Below are positions 32,829 to 45,400 of a stretch of DNA of 64,000 nucleotides, piece after piece. The position numbers were made by a program, and so were the translations under genes. Below the pieces are notes generated by a model, which saw only the letters and a list, made by a program, of their open reading frames with translations, did no database searches and was not told the origin of the DNA. This DNA comes from Guadua angustifolia. Its lineage: Eukaryota; Streptophyta; Magnoliopsida; Poales; Poaceae. Each line of letters begins with the position of its first letter. Positions within the stretch are counted from its first letter, which is position 1. The stretch lies in the NCBI GenBank assembly GCA_036346375.1, contig CM070514.1, forward strand, positions 18,876,463-18,940,462, given 5' to 3'.

Positions 32829-35800
32829 GTAGATAGATCGAAGTGGATGTACCGAGAACCGTCTGACGAGTGCCGAAAGTACCTTAATGGTGTCTCCACT
32901 TTCGTAAGAGCTACAAAGGAGGATATGTTTAATAAGGGGTGCAATTCATATCATGTCCGCATTAATTGCGAAAATCAAGATGTTTCAAACTCGCGCAAAT
33001 CGGCACACTTGATTCAAGGGTTTCAAAAGGGCTATACATGTTGGACCACCATGGCGAAGAGCATAATATACAGAAGCGACAAGTAGTGTTAATATAAATC
33101 GGCGATGTCAATGATATGTCGGATGATCATATCGATTGTGCCCGATGAGGACAAAGTTGCACGATGACAATTTGGATCGAGATGCTATGCGATGCGTAAG
33201 GAAACCTTGATGAGAGGGAATATGGACAGTTCCATGGCTTAATGGAGGACTCGGAGAAACCTTTGTTCGTAGGGTGCAAGTTGAAATACACAAGGTTATC
33301 ATCCGTGCTTCAACTACTCAAATTGAAGGCAAGCAACGGTTGGTCCGACAAGAGTTTCACAATATTATTACGCCTATTGGCGAACATGCTTCCAGAGGGA
33401 AACGAGTTGCCGACAAGCACCTACAAAGCCAAGGTGTTCTTTGTCCCTTAGGAATGGAAGTAGAAAGAATACATGCATGTCCAAACGATCGATCCTGACT
33501 GCAAAGAGTACACAAACTTGCATATATGTCCGGTGTGCAACGATCCCAGACAAGCGTAAGAGTCATTCAGATGATGATGGCGAGAGCATTGAGGTGAAAA
33601 AAGGTCCTCCTGCTAAGGTGGCATGGTATCTGCCTGTAATTCCCCGTTTGAAGCATTTGTTTGCGAACCTAAAGGAGGCAAAACTGTTGCATTGGCACTT
33701 TGAGGAGCGTAAGAATGATGGAATACTAAGGCACCTGCCGATTCCATCCAAAGGAGAAACATCGACAGAGCTTTCAAGAATTCGGTGTGGATCCGAGAAA
33801 TATAAGGTTTGGATTGAGTACAGATGGAATGAATCCTTTCGGTAACATGCAAATGCAAGATAGCACTTGGCCCAGAATCAGATTCACAACCTTCCTCCTT
33901 GGTTGTGTATGAAGCGAAAGTACATTATGTTGTCTCTGCTTATCCAAGGACCGAAACAACTGGAACGATATTGATGTGTACCTAGCTCCATTGGTGGAAG
34001 ATCTAAAACACCGTGGGTTACCGGGTACACGTATGGGATGCGCATAAACGAGAGAACTTTACTTTGCAATCGCTTGTTGTTCTCGCACCATAAATGATTA
34101 CCTCGCCCTTGCTAACCTGCTGTGCCGAGTACAAAAGGAACCAAAGCCTGCACTCACCGCTTAGATGATACCGAGAGTTTATGGTGAATCACCCCGCAAA
34201 ACTGCGTGTACATGCGTCATCAGAGGTTCCTTCGGAGGAATCACCTATATCGCAAGATGAAGCAACTTTTCGACGGAAGGAACGAAATGGTTCAGCTCCA
34301 AGGCGTTTGAGCGGAGAGATGTTCATGACATTGTTAAGGATTTGGATGTTGCGATGGAAAGGGACGTAAATTAAGTACCCGTGAAAAGAGCATGTGGAAG
34401 AAGAGATCAATATTCGGGACCTACCTTATTGGGAGCACCTAGAAGTTCGCCATTGCGATCGATGTCATGCACGAGAGAAGAATGTCCGTGATGGCGTGAT
34501 TGGTCTCTTACTCAACATTAAGGGTAAAACAAAGGATAGTATCAACGCACGGCTTGACTTGGTCGATATGGGCATAAGATCCGAGTTAGCACCGAAAGAG
34601 ACCGATAAAGGCCGACGTATTTGGAACCCGCTTGTTATACTCTGTCAAAGGCCGAAGAACTGAATCGTGCGATTGCTTGCGTGGTGTGAAAGTTCCGTCC
34701 TGTTACTCCTCCAACATGAAGAGACTTGTTTCGTTGGAAGATTTGAAATTAACCGCATGAAGTCTCATGATTGTCATGTCTCGATGACACAGATGCTCCT
34801 GTCGCAATTAGAAGTATTTTGCTTGGTCAAGGTCCGAGAGACAATCACTAGGTGTGTTATTTCTTTAACACAATCGCCGAAGGTCATCGATCCCGAAGGA
34901 CTAGATGCTCGCAAGTCGAGGTGGTGATGACTCTATGTAATCTTGAGATGTATTTCCTCCATCATTTTTCGATATCATGGTCCATCTCATTGTTCACCTT
35001 GTGACGAGATAAAGATATGCGGGCCGTGTTCCACGTAGCATGTACCCGCTCGAGAGGTACATGGAATTCTCAAGTCTTACGTCACGGAATCGATCTCGTC
35101 CGGAGGGTAGCATTGTCGAAGGTTATGCAACGTAAGAGGTCCGCCGAGTTCAAGGCCGATTACATGGCCCTGTGTCGAACCAATAGGTGTGCCTCGATCT
35201 CGCCATGAGGGAGGCTCCAGTATCGGACCATCGGAAGGAAAGCAATCACGCCGATTCGGTATGCGATGCTCGAGCCCATTTCACGGTTTTGCAACACATG
35301 GTGTAGTGTCCGCCTATATCGTCGAAAGCACAAGCAATGGCTAAGGCAAGAGAATCCAAAGACGGCAGAGTATTAGATCACGAGACAAAGATAACCTTCA
35401 GCTCAACAAATGGTTGAAGGAGCGACCTATCACTGGAGCTCGCCGATGACACGCCGACATGGTTGGCAAAAGGACCAACTTTACAGCTTGTCACATGGAA
35501 AGGATATGACTTAAATGGGTACACATTTTACACGAGAGATCGAGTGATATGAAGAGCACAAACCGTAACAGCGGTGTCCGTGATAGATGCATTCAATAAT
35601 ACTGTTGGGTTGACGAGGAGCTCCTACTATGGGTTCATAGAGGAGATATGGGAGCTCGACTCACGCTTTTCAAGATTCCCTATTTGGTGCCGTTGGGTCC
35701 ACCTCCAAAGACGTGAAGGTTGACAGAATGGCATCACTCGTGGACCTCGAACGTGTCGGATACCAAGATGAACCATTCAGACTCGCTAACCAAGTTGTTC

Positions 35801-36004
35801 AAGTCTTCTATGTAACCGACTGGCCCAACAAGAAGCGCCACGTAGTTCTTCAGGAAAAAGGAGAATTGTCTGAGTTGAGAATGTAGTAAATGAGGAAGAG
35901 TACAATCAATTTGATGAGTTGCCACCTATCGAAAATGACATCCTCGTCCCGGAAGAACAACATGAGGAAGCAAGCTACACACGCTCGATCATCATGAAGG
36001 GCTA
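32829..36004 (+). pseudogene. CACTA TNP2 transposase, heavily decayed
   Basis: Transposase of the CACTA superfamily, in many short frames. In order: an N-terminal transposase-associated domain (VDRSKWMY, then HLIQGFQKGYTCW) at 32829-33050; the catalytic Transposase_21 region from about 33240 (NGWSDKSFT, LPEGNELPTSTYKAK, GMEVERIHACPND, AKVAWYLPVIPRLKHLF) to about 34620 (YWEHLEVRHC, VIGLLLNIKGKTKDS); a DUF4218-like region to about 35360; a DUF4216-like region around 35580-35850 (YYGFIEEIWELD, VVQVFYVTDW); and an acidic tail ending with the stop near 36004. Frame changes are very frequent (every 50-200 bp). Order and spacing are complete, so decay or sequence error, not deletion, disables it. 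Confidence 0.85.
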
Positions 36005-36582
36005 ATTTTCATACAAAAGAATAAGCATGTGGTGGCATAGTTATGAGAAGGGTGCATTGTCATCATGCTTACTAATTTTCATGTGTAATAATATTACATT
36101 AATGCTATTGTAAAGATGATACGACCCATCATGCTTTGTACATATGATTGTGATGATCTTTGTAAGTAACTTGTGAAGCATCTGAATTATGTATATAGGA
36201 TTGTGATGATCTTTGTAAGTAGCTTGTGAAGCATTTGGATTGATGGAAAAGATGCAAGTATAAGAGCACGATTTATTTCTTAATATCAATATGATTCCAA
36301 ATACATGATTCAAAGATGACCATTCGCACATAATTGATGACAAGAAATAAATTATGTAGACTATGGCAAACAAGAATGTAATCATGTCTACTTTGGCAAT
36401 ATGGAAATAGTTGTATGTGATTGCTCTCAGATTTTAGGGTTTGAATTGAGGATTAGAATTCCACATCAACCACAAGACAATCTATATTCTCATTAACGAC
36501 AACTTTCCTAGAAGATACAATAAAGTGGCATGCATAAGAGTTGATCGAATCGAACCGACAAGTGAATGTCGTTGAATAAGAC

Positions 36583-36835
36583 ATATCACGAGCGGTTCTT
36601 TAACATAACAATGCAGGATGTTATTTGTCATGCACGGTTATGTTACCTAACCGTCGTGATATCTCAACATCGAGACGGTTCTATTATATAACCGTCCGTG
36701 ATATCACAACATCACGCACGGTTCTATTATATAACCGTCGTGATATGTCAACATCATGCATCGTTCTATTATAGAACCGTCAGTGATAATACATCATGCA
36801 TCGTTATATTTTAGAACCGCTCGATGTGCTCTCTA
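36583..36835. repeat. Internal array of CACTA subterminal words
   Basis: At least five paired words of the ACGGTT...AACCGT type, for example CACGCACGGTTCTATTATAT and ATAACCGTCGTGAT. They lie between the two genes, far from either end. No CACTACTACAG terminus is adjacent. Confidence 0.85.
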
Positions 36836-38072
36836 TATATCTCCTGCAATGAGGCTCATTCACGTGCGACAAATCCTAACCCTTTGAGACGTTTTGTCTC
36901 CTGGCGGCCTCCCTCGGCGTCCTCCCCTCCCTGCTGCTTCTCCCCTAGGGCGTCCTCCCTCCGGCGTCCTCCCCTCGGCGCCCTCCCCTCGGCGTCCTCC
37001 CCTCGGCCCTCCCCCGACGACGCAGCCCTCGTCGTCCTCCCTCGTCAGCGACGTGCTCCCCTGCGTGCTCCCCTCGGTGTGTTCTTGTGCATCTCGGCTT
37101 CAACCGTGATTCTCGCGCTTTGCCTCGGCTTTGTTGGCTCGGATCCAACGCTACGTAAGCAAATACGGTGCCCTCTCGTTGATCCGAGGATCGATGAACC
37201 GATTGAGTATTTCGGGGACTAGCCATCGAGCTAGAGGCCGTTTCTCGATCCGGAGGCACCGCCGCCATTTGCTCTATTTTTCGGTGTTGCTCGCTAGTTA
37301 GTGAGTTCTCGGGACACTTTCGTGATTATTCTCGATCTTGCAAAGGGCGGTCGATGATGCATGGCTTAGGGACCTTGCGTGTGGGCTTAATGTTCAGTGA
37401 TGATTTAGGGATGGAATAGACTAATTGTGACAACAAATCTTAGCAAATAATTTCACTTTCATATATATATTTGATTAGCTCTATTGCAAACCTGTCTTTA
37501 TATGCTTAGTTAGTGAATATTTCGCCATCGCTATTGTCATCTATCTTGCGGTTTCGTAACATTTCACTATCTTGTTTCCTTAGCATTGCTTCAGAGCATA
37601 TTATTTATCGTCAAAGAAGCTTGCTTTGAATGATTCACTATTCTTGTGCATATAAGATAACCAATTGAGTAGATTTATACTTAACCCGTCAAGTATTAAA
37701 TCATATTGAGATAAAGTTGTCACAATCTAGTCTATTACTTGCCCATTGTGGCGAGGAGGGCCTTTAAGGCAACCCGACATCCGAGAACATTCAAACAATC
37801 AATATGAGCTTTATGCTAATTGCTTTATTCGTAATTCTTCCGCTTGTCTCCGTTGTGGATGTCCTAGTTTTAGGGAGGTGTTGCTTGAAATTTTTATTAA
37901 GTTCGCAACCTCCTAGTTCGCTTTTTTGGTAAAAGGCTAATAACAAGCCATTTAGGCTAGTTCTTTTAAAAGGCTAATAACAAGCCATGGTATCCACAAA
38001 CTTATTCACTCTAATTTGATTTTATTTGTTCTTTCTTTTAGTTCGCTCAAACTATTTTAACTTATAAAGAAG

Positions 38073-40640
38073 ATGTCGCCCTCTAATCCATCGCCTCAAG
38101 GACATGATGTGCCCTCAAAAGAAGAACCGACTCAGCCAGCAAGAGGACCAAACAAAAGGCCAACAGATCGATATACCATTACGAGATCGATCCAAAGGAT
38201 GGGGCCCTAGAAAGCCAAAAAGGCAAATAATGCATTTTGAGTATGTGCGGATAGTAGCACGAACGGGTTCCGATCACGCTATCTTCACGGAGGTTGGTGA
38301 CTATTGAGGCTTGCAATGCCTTGCCGATGAAGTTCTTTCATCGCTCAACATTCCGAAGAATTCACTCCCCTAGTGCGACGCGATGCACCGCTAGCGCAGA
38401 AAGGCATGGAAGACCTTCAAGCATACGCTTTTCATAGACTACGCCAAGAAGAATATAGATCCATACTCTAAGTATGGGTTCATTGATGCGACACGTGGCG
38501 GCTTTTGTTGAGATGAAGACGACAGATGAATTGCGTGGCCAAAGTGAAGCAAACAAGGCCTTGCGAGCAAGGAACATTCACCCCGCAGACTCGGCACTTC
38601 GCTCACGGAAAGAGAGCGCAATGGGACAGGAGGACGAGGAGGGTATCTCTCCATTTCCAAAGAATCACAGATCCACGTGCGAGATCGGCTAAGAGCGAGG
38701 TCTTCGCCACGCCCTCCGCAACCGTCTCTTCAGAAACCCCATGACGAGGAAGTCTCGCCAACGCCGGTAATATATAAATCGAACTACCAATTTTACGTAA
38801 TTAGTCCATGACTTCATAAGTGAAATAACTTGTCGATCTTGCAGTAGCGTTGAGTACACAATCGATCGATAGCTCTTTTTGCCGATAGGGAGAAAGATGC
38901 ACCGCCCATGGCCTTGGAAAACAAGGAACACCTCGGTCGCATAAGAGGCATAGGGTTTTTGTTCCGTGGAAAACTGGATTCGTAAGACTTCCACGATACC
39001 AAGTAAGAAGAGAACTAAAGCCGAGCGAGTCAAATCTTATAAAGAATTTGAAGGACAAGTTGAGAGAAGAGTTGAGGGAGAACCGAGAGAAGAATTTTAT
39101 GAAAGGATAAGAATCCTCGAGGAAAGGCTCACCAATCAAGAAAGAAATATTGTACAAGCCCTGTATATGTCCGCAAGTCATCCCCATCGCCTGTAAGAGC
39201 AATTGTGCATCCGCTCCTCCAAGTGACATAGATGAACATAGCGGGACTTATCCTCAGATGTGACATTAAGGTGGCCACGCAGGCAATCTCCAAGTGAGAA
39301 TTAACAATGGCACTGCTCCTCCGACGGCCGCTTGGGGCATGGCGATCCATCCACTAAGGGGACCATGGTGCACTGTACCATGATAGCACCGGTTTCACCA
39401 AGGTCAATGTGGACGGGTATTTAATAGTTTCAAAATTGTCGATCTACAGAAGCCGCCAAACGACAAGATCGTGAAACTTGGGGATGCCATTGGCACATTC
39501 ATCCAATGGCCTAGCAATGACATCTCCTGGTCGCCTTCGTCATGCAACAACCGCGACGATCCGATTCGCCTATTGTATCGTCGTCTGATCAGTTAGCTAC
39601 CAAATCAGCAGTCGTACAACAGACTCCACTTGATGTACATAATGTTGACCTCTTTCCTGCCCATTCCTCTCCCGTAAAGAGTTCATACAAAACAAAGAAA
39701 GGCAAGGGCAAACAGAAGAAAGAAAGGCAAGAACAAGTCGATTATCCATCTGCTGAGTTGGCTAAACAATACAAGCTAGGAGAGCCGTTACTAATGAAAG
39801 GCAGCGTAACTTCACTTAGTATACCTTGCCAACAATTGCATAAGTGGTACACCCAAGAAGCCGGAAAGCCAGAGCGTGAACGTACAACAAGTATCGGCGT
39901 TAAGTTCAAGTATGAACATCTATTCAACGACTCGTGGGGACTTCTTTGGTCGATTTTCCGGACTTGTTCCATCTCTACAACCTCGACGCCTCGACGCCGC
40001 GACTCATAAGATGCTGGACCTTGTAAGTGTGTGCTATCACAGTCTACATTCGTCTAATAGTGATAATTGTCCTCCAATATATATATAATTCGCCTTTGTA
40101 TATATAGATACATGCAACTGGAAGCGACACGGCAGAAACTATCGATCGGTTTCCTCGACCCACATATAGTCTCAAAGCAAACAATGGATCTGGATATAAA
40201 CATGGTCGAGAAATACGTGATAGAGGCATTGCTAGCACAAAAAGATAAAGAATTCATACTTATACCCCATAACCCAGGGTACGTAAGTGCTACCACATGC
40301 TATACTTTAGTGTCTGCATGCACACAACTCGCTTCGCTCATTGTCCATTGTGATATACCGTGTAGGTTTCACTGGTTCTAATTGTAATTGAACCACCACA
40401 AACCGGTTAAGTACCTTGATTCCGGACGTATGAAACCACGACTTGACACCTATCGCAAAATTACTCACCTGTAATCACATTTCCTACGCACATGGTCGTG
40501 TAAGTTGTTCCGTGTTTATATTGCTATTGGAATGGCTTAGGCTAACCTTTTGCAATCTTGTAGAGCGCTCAAACACGTGAAAGATTGGACTAAACTACAA
40601 AGATGATTTGAACTTTCCTAGATCCGCTATACACAACAAT
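38073..40640 (+). pseudogene. CACTA second gene: Transposase_24-like plus Ulp1-like protease
   Basis: The usual second gene of plant CACTA elements, broken into short frames. A start ATG at 38073 leads into PARGPNKRPTDRYTITR, a conserved entry of this family. Around 38400-38760 there is a Ptta/En/Spm (Transposase_24)-like segment (KTFKHTLFIDYAKKNIDPYS, SEANKALRARNIHP). A lysine-rich linker (KTKKGKGKQKKERQ) and LAKQYKLGEPLL follow at 39660-39800. Near 40130-40480 there is a Ulp1/C48 SUMO-protease-like end (DKEFILIPHNPGY, an FHW box at about 40367, then YLDS in another frame). The catalytic cysteine region is not recognisable. A proline/serine-rich first exon may lie at 36850-37220. Non-functional as read. 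Confidence 0.75.
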
Positions 40641-41058
40641 TCTATATCAAACCCCGTAATAGTGACTCTAGAACTAACCGTAGGTTTTATTTGCAGTGCC
40701 ACCAAAGAAGGTCGTGAAATAACCTATGTGGATTTTATGTTTGCTACAACATGCAAACCATCGCCGCTAAAAAAATAGCAAGATGCTTAAAATCTGCGTT
40801 GATTGAGGACCATTTGAGCAACATTAGAGGGAAAGTTTGTTTCTTCCTCGCCAAGTAATACATAAAAAGGCGCGTTCCACGCAACGATAACTTCGAGTTG
40901 TACAATTGTCAAATGGTATTCATTAATTCGAAAATATGTCAAAAACGTGCGGTTATTCTTGTTTGTACGATTCATTATATTGTCACATGATATTATCCTT
41001 AATACATATTTGCTCATCTTGAATGCAACAACTTAACAATGTCTTGCTTGTTGAACTA

Positions 41059-42064
41059 GATGTTTTTCCTACACCCTCAAAGTAGAACCTCCATTATTTA
41101 TGGTTTGTTGTTCAAATTTCCATCTACTTAGGTATTCTCGCATCAATATTTACGAGACACGATGCCATTATAGATGTTGTAATTGAATATCTGCACTTCC
41201 TATATGCATTGAGGCAACAGTTTGTCCGATCGGGATAGATTTAAAATATAAATATTTGTAGCGCTTTTTCTCCTTCTTATGATAATGTTGATGGAACTCG
41301 ACTAATAAATCAACCAAGACCAGACGCAAAGATGGCGAGGTGACGGCAACCATAGAGTGCTTGATCGAACTCGACACACTTTGAGTGTGTGATTTGCTTC
41401 ATGCCATCTGAAGTGGCCTTTTGCAGAGTCACCGTGTGCACGGCACTGAAATACCGAACGGCATGTTTCTTTATGTTACCGTCGTTACGGTGGGAGAAAA
41501 TGGTACTTTGAAAAATTTGTAGATGTATTTCATAGATTATGGAAGACCCGACTTGCAATCACATTTGTTCAATCTTTAATTAGCCTAACTAGAGTAATCT
41601 ATGAAATACATCTACAAATTTTTCAAAGTACCATTTTCTCCCACCGTGGCACGATTTGCAAATCACGCGCAAGAGCATGCCGTCGGGTACTCAGACCGTG
41701 GCACGATGGTGACTCACAAGAAGACCACTTCATATGGCATGAAGCAAATCACACACTCGAAGTGTGTCCGGCTCGATCAAGCACACTATGGTTGTCGAGA
41801 CTCGCCATGTCAGCTCATGGGTCTTGGTTGATTTATTAGTCGAGTTCCATCAATATTATCATAAGAAGGAGAAAAAGCGCCACAAATGTTTATATTTTAA
41901 GTCTATCTTGATCGAACAAATCTGCCACAATGCATATAGGAAGTGCGATATTCAATTACAACATCTATAACTCGACAGCCTTGTAAATATCAAGTAGAAA
42001 TATTGATGGAAATTTTAACAACACCATAAATAATAGAGGTTCTACAGGTGTGGAAAAGGACATC
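41059..42064. repeat. Large inverted repeat in CACTA 1
   Basis: The left arm 41059-41539 and right arm 41595-42064 are inverted copies (about 470-480 bp) with a 55-bp spacer. Matching words include TAGAACCTCCATTATTTATGG, CAATTACAACATCTATAA and AAGCAAATCACACACT. The arms differ by substitutions and small indels. A transcript would fold into one long hairpin, a potential siRNA source (inference). Confidence 0.92.
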
Positions 42065-42380
42065 ACGTACGTTCTTATTTGAAACCGCTCAGTGATAATT
42101 AGTATCACAGACGGTTATTATTTGAAACCGCTCAGGATAGTTAGTATCACGCACGGTTATGATTTGAAACTGCTCATGATATTTAGCTATCACGACGGTT
42201 TTAAATAAAACCGTCAGTGATATTAACTTATCACGCACGGTTTTAAATAATAACCGCTCTGTGATATAAATTTTCTCGCACGGTGGAAAACCGCTCGATG
42301 ATCTCCTTCATCACGCATTTATTGTTACTTGGCGGTTCACAAAACTGCCTCTCGATGACGCTATTTAACCGTCTGTGATG
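42065..42380. repeat. CACTA 1 right subterminal repeat array
   Basis: At least six ACGGTT/AACCG words in alternating orientation, including the AACCGCTC variant, ending 20 bp before the terminus. Confidence 0.88.
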
Positions 42381-42401
42381 ATGATTTCTGTAGTAGTGAC
42401 A

Positions 42402-45400
42402 TAATATAACAAAAATACAAACCCATGTATGTGTGGGTATATCTACAATCTTAATCCTCCAAAGCGTCTCACGATTTGTGTAAAAGGATAATGCAACGAT
42501 TAGAAGGTGGACTGGTTGTTTAAATTTTGAAATTTTGCATCAGGCTTGAGGCACATTTGATGGTGCTGGCAATACTTGTACCCACATGTATATACAGAAA
42601 AACTATATTCGAATTGGGAATCAAACTGTGTTTTAAATCATGATTATAGTGGTAGCATGATGACACGGCAAAAAGGTTATCGAGGAGTCTATCCTACATC
42701 ATGGTTTTATTTAGAAGTATTAATAATATTAATTTTATCATTATCCAAAATACCAAATAAATAAGGAACACATTGGCATATCTTCCAAAGAAAGTTACAA
42801 ATGTACAATGCCATTAGAGGATGCATGTTCAATCTAAAATCTGAAATACCTAAAAATAAATTAGAATGGATGAAATTTGAACTCTAATTTCTATAAATCA
42901 TAATATTTGTTCAATTACAACTATTTTAGTTCAATTTTATGGAATTTTAAATAAATCAAGGATAATTCAATTAATTATTTCGAAATTAATATACTGAAAA
43001 TATTGTGCATTTATAGATTTTTTAAAAAAACTCTATGTGTTAAAGAACAAACTCTAGTTGGGGAAAAACCTAGCTAAATATCAAATGAAATATGTTGAAT
43101 ATTTATTAATTAACAAGTCAACAGGTACCAAATGTAGGCTAAGTGCTACAGTAGAATGCTATTTCCGCTATATCTGTTGTAGCTGTAATACGGAGAATTG
43201 GCATATAGCTTAATGTTTTGGCCATGATCAAACCACTGTAGCGCCCACAATTTTAATCATTATTGGAATCAAATTTGTGGTCCTTGAAAAAAAAAGATTT
43301 GTGGTTTTCCTTGCAAAAAATATGTGATTTTCTAGTTTACACCCTTGATGAGGCAAATTGAGAGCTAACTTTGCATTTTTACTTCATTTAGAAACATGCT
43401 GTAGAACAAACATACTGCATGCAACAACGAGAAGATGAAAACCCAATCATTCTTTTCATGCAGATGAGCATTATGCCTTTTGCGTTCCACAGCGCAGGAA
43501 TGAACAAGGGAACATATGTATGCAAGCAGTACAAGACAATACTGTTCTTAATTATATGCATGCAGGGTAACGCGTAGTACGTCTGTTGTTGCAACAGCCG
43601 GAAGGCCGGTCAGTACTAAATTCTCATCCTTGTATCAACTTAATTTATTTCAGGTAGAATAAATAAAAAAATCTGTGTTCACTACTTGCCCACACCTCAC
43701 CAGTGAGCTAGAAGGGCCCTGCCTATTAATATTCTGCTAGCTTGTTCTTGCTTCGCAATGCATGCATGAGTTAGATGCTAAGATTCCATTGGTCACAAGC
43801 TATCCAACTATTCGATCTAGTCATTCTGGTTGCTAAGTAGCCCATATATAGGTTAACAAAGCAAGCAACACACATACACATGCAAGATGAAACAATCGGA
43901 AGGAAAACTGTGGGCTGCCCTGAGAAGCATATATGTTTCTAGTCATAAGACATATATAGCATTTATTCTTTTTAATTTGGTGAGGATAAGATATACATCA
44001 ATCTATCCATGCATGTTTTATTAAATATCATGTCAGTAACTGATGATTAACTTGAACCGCGCATGTGCCTCTGTGAAACAATGGCTATAGCTAGCCTAAA
44101 AAAAATGCCAGATTAACCAAACCAAACAGGGTTCAAATTAACTTATGGCAGCCTTAGAGCTTAATTAGAAATTAGAACTAGACACATGAGCATGCTAATT
44201 CTACTCACAAGTCTGACGATCTAGTCTTGATCAGTAGCACAATGTAGCAGCACATCCCACGTGAAGGTAGACGTGGTCCCTTGAGTGCAGTGCATATCTT
44301 GCGTCTCTTTGTACGTGTCCTGACGTGAATGTACGTATATACTTATACGCTCGTACTTATGCACAGTGGATGAGCCAGATTCGCCAAAGTTTCTACTAAA
44401 AATTAAGCGACAATAACTAACGCCAAAATATACATACACCGAGATACAATAAAAACACTACACAAATACACAATTAAAGATAAATTTGAATTTCATGCTT
44501 AACATTTCAATAAAATAGATAAATTGTTCATCATGTATTTTCTATTACATCAAATTGAGTTCAATCAATTAATTATGAAATGTATAAATTGTTCAAATCA
44601 ATATACTCAAATCTAGCATCGATGCATAACTAATTCATAGATACAATCATACAACTATCCTTTTCAACAGCTCAATCAAGAATCAGAATAACTAACAAAT
44701 AGCAAATAATACCAAGCAATACAATCAAGAATCTATAATCATTCAACATTTCAACAGTTCAACTGAATTACCAACTATGAACTATCATTCTATCATTGAA
44801 TCATTCATTCATTCTATAGAGTATAGTCTGCATGAGGAAGAGTAGTATGCTATGGACTTGGCTATTATTGATCCTTGCTTTCTCATGGTTCTCCTCAAGA
44901 TATGAGTAATAATTATCGATATTATACATTATCGATAGTATAGTATAATCTGCATTTAGTTTCGCCCAAGATCAAGAAACCATATGCTAGTTTAAACTAA
45001 AATAAGCCGACTCCAAGTCTGCGTGCCTGCATGGAGGTTCGGTACTTGACCAGAGTTGCACTTTGTATTGGTAATTGTTCCTTGATTAGAGCGGATGAAT
45101 TGCATTTAGTGTTCTTTGTATTTGAGCTGGGCCTGAGATCTGGCCCCAGACCCCAGTGGCCCTAGACCCAGCTCCGCCCCTGCCCATGGACATCTCCCCG
45201 TCCAGTAGGTCACCGACTCTGCTGCCTGTGGATGGACTCATCACGCAAGACCCCCTGACCGATCTCCTGCATCGGAGTTCAGGTAACCCCCTTTCGGCAC
45301 AGTGGATTGACCCCATGATCGAGGAATCGAGCGGAGTCGCCCCGGCGGGAGGGGCCCTTCGACGCCACGACAAAGAAATGTCGATGCCTTTGGCCACCAA

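Larger units (their letters stand above)
31759..42398 (+). mobile_element. CACTA (En/Spm) transposon 1, 10.6 kb
   Basis: Ends are CACTACTACAG at 31759 and its complement (CTGTAGTAGTG) at 42388-42398, with the 3-bp target duplication ACA at 31756-31758 and 42399-42401. Arrays of ACGGTT/AACCGT subterminal words lie near both ends, and a third array lies inside (36583-36835). It carries decayed copies of the two usual plant CACTA genes, TNP2 and a second gene ending in a Ulp1-like domain, both on the plus strand. A large inverted repeat (41059-42064) sits just inside the right subterminal array. Both genes are too damaged for self-mobilisation. Confidence 0.93.

Noticed and set aside
33441..33845. 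134-aa frame as a separate gene
   Set aside because: Its motifs (AKVAWYLPVIPRLKHLF) place it inside the TNP2 transposase.
36824..37222. 132-aa proline/serine-rich frame as an independent gene
   Set aside because: Low-complexity, overlapped by frames on the other strand, and placed where the first exon or leader of the CACTA second gene is expected.
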